In this document: positions 14,624 through 18,605 of the stretch, piece after piece
Layout: each line of letters starts with the position of its first letter
How positions within the stretch are numbered: position 1 is the first letter of the stretch
Assembly: GCA_004560915.1 (NCBI GenBank)
Contig: SFTR01000004.1
Span: 1-18,605, forward strand
DNA: 18,605 bases
Direction: 5' to 3'
From: a bacterium
GTDB lineage: Bacteria > Bacillota_I > Bacilli_A > RF39 > UBA660
The notes under the pieces: model-generated
What the model saw: the letters and a program-made list of their open reading frames with translations, nothing else
The model's database searches: none
What the model was told of the DNA's origin: nothing
Program-made: the position numbers and the translations under genes

Positions 14624-14638
14624 AATTGCTATATTTTT
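14607..14638 (+). terminator. Intrinsic terminator of the ZIP operon
   Basis: ATATAGCAATTT 14607-14618 pairs perfectly with AAATTGCTATAT 14623-14634 around a 4-nt loop, followed by T. It spans the stop codon of the frameshifted gene. This supports 14623, not 14400, as the original gene end. Confidence 0.85.
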
Positions 14639-14664
14639 ATATATAAAAAAGCCAAATCATATAT

Positions 14665-14691
14665 AAAAAAGAGTCATATAACTATGGCTCT
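14665..14691 (-). terminator. Intrinsic terminator of the recU-PBP operon
   Basis: On the minus strand AGAGCCATA (14691-14683) pairs with TATGACTCT (14678-14670) with one mismatch and a 4-nt loop, followed by a T tract (complement of 14665-14670). It overlaps the PBP stop codon. Confidence 0.65.
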
Positions 14692-16847
14692 AATACACTT
14701 GGTAAAGTAGTTTTATTACTTTCAGTAGTCTTTTCTTGGCTTTTTTGAACACTTTGAACAACTTTAGTTGGTTGTGTTCCTTTTATAAATAAATGAGTTT
14801 GAATTTTAGAAGATGGAGTAGAAGCACTAGGAAGTTTGGGAGGATTAGTTCCAACTACAACTTTAGATGCAACTATTCCGCTAGGTCTTTCAAACTTAGA
14901 ATTCTCTTCCATGATATTATTAACTATCTCCGCTTGTATTTTATTTCTCTCGCTCCATGCATGATTAGAAGTATTGTATGTTTTCTTAGTTAATTTATCA
15001 TATCCATACCAAATAGCTACACTATAGTCAGGACTAAATGTTGCAGTCCATGAATCCTGAATAACTTTACTACTAAGTCCAAGCGCTTTTAATCTAGCAG
15101 AGTCATAACTACTTGTACCAGTTTTAGTAGCAACTTCAGTACCTTTAACTTTAATACGATAAGTAGTTACTTTTTGAAGCATATAACTTATCATATAAGC
15201 AGTAGTATCCTTCATAACTTTATTTTTAGGATAATCAAATATCAATACATCATCATCACTACCATTTTTATATATAATCTTATTAACACTATGAGGTAGA
15301 GTATAGTATCCACCATTACCAAAAGCAGCATAAGCAGCAGCTAATTGTACAGGACTTACACCAGTAAATCCACCAATAGAGTGTGCTTCATTAATATAAT
15401 TTGAATTTTCTAAATATTCTGGAATAATACCAAGAGAAGTGACAAACTTATCAATCTTAGAATTATTTAATTTTTGAAATGCTTGAAGTGCACAAGTATT
15501 TCTAGACTTAACTAAACACTGTTCTAAAGTCATAAAACCTTTATATTTATAATCAACATTATTCATAACACCACCATTAGTATAACGAACAGGTTTATCG
15601 ATAAATGGAGTATATGTCGACCAATTCTTAAATTCTATACCAGGTCCATAATCAAACAAAGGCTTAGCTGTACTACCAGGATGTCTTTTAATTTGAGTAG
15701 CATAATTCAAAGAAAGTTCACTATTTTTATTACGTCCAGCACCAACTGCTATAATCGCACCAGTATCATTATCAATAACCCCAATACCAACTTGAACCTT
15801 GTCATCTTTAAATTTATGATTATTATAAAAATTATTTATCACATCTTGCTTACTTTTAACCATAGTTGTATATATATCCATAGATACTTCATAAGGATTT
15901 TTACCAGTTTTATCAATAACTTCTTCAATAACAGTATCTATAAATCCTTGATACTTATTAACACTACTTTTTTGTTTCTTAATGATATCACCAACATAAA
16001 CATTTTTAGCAGTTTCTGCTTCAGTTTCAGAAATATATCCGTGTCTTAACATTAAATTAACAACTTCATTTTTTCTTTCGTTAGTTTTATCTGGATTAAC
16101 ATAAGGATCATACTCACCAGGTGCTTGAAAAAGTCCTGCTATAATCGCAGCTTCAACTAGATTAATGTTACTAACATCTTTGTTAAAATATGTTTTAGCA
16201 GCCATTTGAACACCATAACTACCAGCACCTAAATATGGAGCATTAACATAAAACTCAATAATTTCTTTCTTACTATAATCTTTCTCAATCTTAAAAATAG
16301 ACATATAAATATCAGTAAACTTTCTTATAATACCTTTAATACCTTCAGAATCAACAGAGGTAAAAGATAATTTAGAAAGTTGCATTGTTAGAGTAGAGGC
16401 ACCACCGCCACCACGACCTAAGACTTGACTTATAGATGCTTTTAAGAATCTTGGAGCATCAAATCCATTATGTTGAAAGAATCTTGAGTCTTCAGTTGCT
16501 ATAATTGCATCTACAAGTACTTGAGGAAGCCCATCATAACTAACTTTTTGTCTTTGTTCAGCTCCGAGGGAAGCTATCAAATTACCTTTAGAATCTAAAA
16601 CTCTAGTGGCTTCTTTTTCAAACATTCTTTGAGCATCAAATTCTGGAGCACTCTTTACTATGTAGTAACAAAATCCAACACCAGCCACAAACACAAGAAT
16701 AGCAAAGAACATAATTACTACTAAAAACCAATACCAGAATCTAAACTTCTTTTTAGGTCTATCATTTTCTTCATTTCTAACTTTTCTTTTCACAATACCT
16801 TCATCCTTCTTTTTTCTAATTTTATCTTTAAGATTTAATTTTTTCAT
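14682..16847 (-). CDS. ponA: Class A (bifunctional) penicillin-binding protein
   Basis: Polymerises glycan strands and crosslinks peptides outside the membrane. Layout, numbered from the GTG at 16853: basic cytoplasmic tail (1-38), one TM helix (39-65), GT51 transglycosylase (about 80-260) with EDSRFFQHNG (Glu121) and GGGGASTLTMQLS (148-160), then a transpeptidase with STAK (Ser394, Lys397), SRN (450-452) and KTG (577-579). A Ser/Thr/Pro-rich tail of about 70 residues ends it. ATG 16847 is preferred because AAGGAG (16858-16853) precedes it by 5 bp; this gives 721 residues. It follows recU with its start region overlapping the recU stop, the classic Bacillota recU-ponA pair. The symbol rests on that synteny. 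Confidence 0.93.
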   Translation of the reverse strand: MKKLNLKDKIRKKKDEGIVKRKVRNEENDRPKKKFRFWYWFLVVIMFFAILVFVAGVGFCYYIVKSAPEFDAQRMFEKEATRVLDSKGNLIASLGAEQRQKVSYDGLPQVLVDAIIATEDSRFFQHNGFDAPRFLKASISQVLGRGGGGASTLTMQLSKLSFTSVDSEGIKGIIRKFTDIYMSIFKIEKDYSKKEIIEFYVNAPYLGAGSYGVQMAAKTYFNKDVSNINLVEAAIIAGLFQAPGEYDPYVNPDKTNERKNEVVNLMLRHGYISETEAETAKNVYVGDIIKKQKSSVNKYQGFIDTVIEEVIDKTGKNPYEVSMDIYTTMVKSKQDVINNFYNNHKFKDDKVQVGIGVIDNDTGAIIAVGAGRNKNSELSLNYATQIKRHPGSTAKPLFDYGPGIEFKNWSTYTPFIDKPVRYTNGGVMNNVDYKYKGFMTLEQCLVKSRNTCALQAFQKLNNSKIDKFVTSLGIIPEYLENSNYINEAHSIGGFTGVSPVQLAAAYAAFGNGGYYTLPHSVNKIIYKNGSDDDVLIFDYPKNKVMKDTTAYMISYMLQKVTTYRIKVKGTEVATKTGTSSYDSARLKALGLSSKVIQDSWTATFSPDYSVAIWYGYDKLTKKTYNTSNHAWSERNKIQAEIVNNIMEENSKFERPSGIVASKVVVGTNPPKLPSASTPSSKIQTHLFIKGTQPTKVVQSVQKSQEKTTESNKTTLPSVLEP

Positions 16848-16849
16848 AG

Positions 16850-17377
16850 TCACTCCTTAAAATAAGCATTATCTACAGCATCTAAATATTTAAGTCTAGG
16901 TGTATAACTTTCAACTATTTTATATCCTTTTTCTTCAATATAACTAAATTCTATAGATCTTCTTGTTCCCTTATCAATAAATTCTAAAATATCTTCACCC
17001 TTCATTAAGAAAAACTCATTATTCATAAATATTATCAAGAAGATTATACCACCTTGCTTAATAGCTTTCCTCATATGAAGTACTTGATGATCTTTAATAT
17101 TTGATAAAGGAAATGCTGTTTTATTATGACATTCTTTAGCATCATATTCTATATATTTACCTTTATATATTCCATTATAGTCAAGTGTAGATATACTAGA
17201 ATAAACTGCTTTATTTATCAGGTGAGACCTATTTGTAGGATAACTTACATTAAGTACCTTTATTGGAGTAGGCTTCTTATATATCAAACACTTATCTATA
17301 CTATTATAATATGTATTAGAGTCATTAAGTATATTTTCAAGAAACATACCTCTATTTTTATACGTACTAGTATCCAC
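16850..17377 (-). CDS. recU: Holliday junction resolvase RecU
   Basis: Cleaves four-way DNA junctions in recombination repair and chromosome segregation. Recognisable family segments: YKNRGMFLENILN at the N terminus, YKKPTPIKVLNV, the active-site region STLDYNGIYKGKYIEYDAKE with its Asp and Glu/Lys, NKTAFPLSNIKDHQ and HMRKAIKQGGIIFLII. Length is about 175 residues. Possible starts are TTG 17389, TTG 17380 and GTG 17377. GGTGA at 17387-17383 is the only ribosome site, and the -10 box predicts a transcript starting there, so I choose GTG 17377; this also puts the conserved NRG near the N terminus, as in other RecU. The gene ends in TGA, showing TGA is a stop in this organism. Confidence 0.9.
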   Translation of the reverse strand: MDTSTYKNRGMFLENILNDSNTYYNSIDKCLIYKKPTPIKVLNVSYPTNRSHLINKAVYSSISTLDYNGIYKGKYIEYDAKECHNKTAFPLSNIKDHQVLHMRKAIKQGGIIFLIIFMNNEFFLMKGEDILEFIDKGTRRSIEFSYIEEKGYKIVESYTPRLKYLDAVDNAYFKE

Positions 17378-17393
17378 CAAAATCACCAATTTA

Positions 17394-17399
17394 ATTATA
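17394..17399 (-). promoter_or_regulatory. -10 box of the recU-PBP operon
   Basis: TATAAT on the minus strand (17399 to 17394), then 6 bp, then GGTGA (17387-17383). The -35 is not clear. It is divergent from the promoter at 17456. Confidence 0.5.
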
Positions 17400-17455
17400 C
17401 TATATTTATAAGTATTTTTCCATTAAATAAGATTTAAAATGTAAAGTGGTTTCTA

Positions 17456-17484
17456 TTGCAAGCATTAAATCAATATGATATAAT
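17456..17484 (+). promoter_or_regulatory. Promoter of the pilin-like gene
   Basis: TTGCAA 17456-17461, 17 bp, then TATAAT 17479-17484 with a TGn extension (17476-17478). The 13 bp around the -10 match the promoter at 3542-3557 exactly. The leader is about 37 nt with AGGGAG as ribosome site (17517-17522). Confidence 0.75.
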
Positions 17485-17527
17485 TAACTAAGTTAAAAGA
17501 AATCAAAACAAGTACAAGGGAGTATTT

Positions 17528-17947
17528 ATGAATAAGAAGATTTTAATTATAGTTTTAATAGCTTTTGTTGCTTTTATAGGAATTATGAAAACAGATGCCA
17601 AAGTGCTAGATAGTGTGAATATTTTAGAATATAGTGGTGACTTTAATAGTCAAGGCTTTGGAGAAGGCGGAGAAGAATGTATAGAAATAGTTGGAGAAAA
17701 CCTATCTAAAATAATTAGATTAAGTGTAAATATTCTTAGAATAGCAGGTGCTATTATTGCAATAATAAAAGGTATGACACTACTTATACCACCAATAATG
17801 AATGGTGATGCTAAAGCACTACAAGCTGCAGGAAAAAAATGTGTTAAACTTGGAATAGTACTGCTTATAATAGGAGTATTTCCAACAGTAATAAGATTTA
17901 TAGGGCTTGTATTCAACTATGATTTAAGCTGTATATTTGATTTATAA
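17528..17947 (+). CDS. Small secreted/membrane protein, VirB2/pilin-like layout
   Basis: A 139-residue protein with a probable signal peptide (1-24, MNKKILIIVLIAFVAF start, small residues before Lys25) and a short acidic, Gly-rich segment (36-50). Two hydrophobic helices follow (about 64-90 and 106-130), joined by a charged loop NGDAKALQAAGKKC. Cysteines lie at 51, 105 and 135. Signal peptide plus two helices with a G/D-K-rich loop is the layout of TrbC/VirB2 and the Mbov_0395-type pilin-like proteins found in Bacillota and Mollicutes. No other conjugation or secretion gene is near, so a pilin role is inference only. It has its own promoter and terminator and is monocistronic. Confidence 0.55.
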   Translation: MNKKILIIVLIAFVAFIGIMKTDAKVLDSVNILEYSGDFNSQGFGEGGEECIEIVGENLSKIIRLSVNILRIAGAIIAIIKGMTLLIPPIMNGDAKALQAAGKKCVKLGIVLLIIGVFPTVIRFIGLVFNYDLSCIFDL

Positions 17948-17970
17948 AAGACTTTAAGTCTTTTTCTTTT
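17947..17970 (+). terminator. Intrinsic terminator after the pilin-like gene
   Basis: AAAGAC 17947-17952 pairs with GTCTTT 17958-17963 around TTTAA, followed by a T-rich tract to 17970. Confidence 0.65.
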
Positions 17971-17980
17971 TACAAAAATA

Positions 17981-17989
17981 TGTTAAACT
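17981..17989 (+). promoter_or_regulatory. Possible extended -10 of the TasA-like gene
   Basis: TGTTAAACT at 17981-17989 has a TGn extension and a weak hexamer (TAAACT). The start of transcription would be near 17996, a few bases before AGGTG (18000-18004). CATAAT at 17991-17996 is an alternative. Confidence 0.35.
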
Positions 17990-18008
17990 ACATAATAGTA
18001 GGTGAGTT

Positions 18009-18605
18009 ATGAAAGATAAAAAAATGTTATTAGGAATAGGAATAGTCTTTTTATTTCTAGCATCAACAGGTTTCTCATACGCATATTTTACATCAACTTT
18101 AGTTAATAAAGATGTAAAAGAACAAGTAGTAACAACTGGTACATTAGAATTAACTTATACTGATGGGTCGGAAGTAATTATGCAAAATGTATGGCCAGGA
18201 GCTGTTATTACAAAAACCATATATGTAAAAAATACTGGTACATTTGACACTAATTTTAATTTAATATGGCAAAAATATAAAAATGAAGTATTAAAAGATG
18301 AAATGCTAGTAGAAGCAACTTGTGAAATGTATGATTCAAATGGAGAAAGAAATCTAGGAGACTGTGATGGTTTACTTGCAACACCTGTAACTGGAAATAC
18401 AATTTTAAATAATATTTCAATACCAAAAGAAAGAATATTTAAGTACACAATAAATTTTATATTTAATGAAATATCAGCAGATCAAAATTATAATCAAGGA
18501 AAATCATTTAGTGGAGTTCTTGGTATAGAAGAATCAAACGGATATGATTTTACAACAGATAGTTGGGATACAATAATGTATAATATTAGATCAGGAAATG
18601 AAAGA
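18009..18605 (+). CDS. TasA/camelysin-like secreted surface protein (5' part, runs off the window)
   Basis: The frame is open from ATG 18009 to the edge (199 codons). The N terminus has a signal peptide with a SipW-type end: LLGIGIVFLFLASTGFSYAYFTSTL (split here as core 7-24, then AYFTS), as in TasA and camelysin, secreted biofilm-matrix or surface proteins. It continues as a beta-rich domain with TTGTLELTYTDG, WPGAVITKTIYVKNTGT and two cysteines in the middle (about 100 and 119). The last visible part (DSWDTIMYNIRSGNE) resembles the start of a DUF6273 domain found in large secreted proteins of gut Bacillota; that is recognition from memory. AGGTGAG (18000-18006) is the ribosome site. No SipW peptidase gene is in the window. 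Confidence 0.75.
   Translation, partial: MKDKKMLLGIGIVFLFLASTGFSYAYFTSTLVNKDVKEQVVTTGTLELTYTDGSEVIMQNVWPGAVITKTIYVKNTGTFDTNFNLIWQKYKNEVLKDEMLVEATCEMYDSNGERNLGDCDGLLATPVTGNTILNNISIPKERIFKYTINFIFNEISADQNYNQGKSFSGVLGIEESNGYDFTTDSWDTIMYNIRSGNER

Noticed and set aside
15681..16049. A plus-strand open frame of 122 codons
   Set aside because: It lies wholly inside the PBP gene on the opposite strand, has no ribosome site and shows low-complexity Ile/Asn/Ser composition. Similar antisense frames elsewhere (for example 9432-9659 and 17126-17437) were dismissed for the same reason.
16850..16852. A Mycoplasma-type genetic code with TGA as tryptophan, suggested by the extreme AT content
   Set aside because: recU ends in TGA at its expected length, tryptophans throughout are TGG, and a Spo0A-like gene and full wall-synthesis genes argue against Mollicutes with code 4.

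Overview
The window is very AT-rich DNA from a low-GC Gram-positive bacterium (Bacillota). It carries a recU plus class A penicillin-binding-protein pair, Gram-positive style ABC-2 export genes, a sporulation-type Spo0A_C-like protein, a queH gene, and a secreted TasA-like protein. TGA is read as a stop (recU ends in TGA at 16850-16852), so this is the standard bacterial code and not the Mycoplasma code. The lifestyle signals (SipW-type secreted protein leading into what looks like a DUF6273 domain, a VirB2/pilin-like small membrane protein) resemble uncultured gut Bacilli/Erysipelotrichia-type genomes. That placement is inference from protein style only.

Layout. 1-870: the end of an upstream gene, a perfect consensus promoter, a roughly 107-nt structured RNA ending in a terminator, then a stand-alone Spo0A_C-like protein and a terminator. 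884-3433: a tightly overlapping ABC-2 exporter operon (ATPase plus two permeases). 3547-7154: a peptidoglycan-precursor operon made of an alpha/beta hydrolase, a membrane-anchored MurF and a divergent D-Ala-D-Ala-type ligase; it meets glutamate racemase (murI, minus strand) at a shared bidirectional terminator. 7963-9343: a small-multidrug-export family protein and a PrsW-type intramembrane protease with a C-terminal zinc ribbon. 9344-11956 (minus strand): queH, a two-repeat coiled-coil membrane gene cut by an in-frame stop, and a sirtuin. 12020-14638: a DUF3267 membrane metalloprotease, a ZIP metal transporter, an RluA-type pseudouridine synthase and a frameshifted papain-like (YiiX/NlpC-type) protein. 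14665-17399 (minus strand): recU followed by a class A PBP. 17456-18605: a pilin-like membrane protein and the 5' part of a TasA/camelysin-like surface protein.

How it works together. Cell-wall building dominates: D-Glu supply (murI), D-Ala-D-Ala formation and attachment (ddl, murF), polymerisation and crosslinking (PBP), with possible membrane-proteolysis functions (PrsW, DUF3267) between. No IS element, CRISPR array, tRNA, rRNA or prophage gene was seen.

Main points for a second look: (1) the promoter-RNA-terminator module in front of the Spo0A_C-like gene; (2) a duplicated-domain gene split by one in-frame TAA with the frame preserved on both sides; (3) a papain-like gene broken in an A7 run; (4) a repeated promoter layout in which an extended -10 box sits only 5-6 bp before the Shine-Dalgarno, implying transcripts that begin at the ribosome-binding site; (5) a MurF whose N-terminal domain is replaced by membrane helices, next to a ligase with unusual active-site loops.
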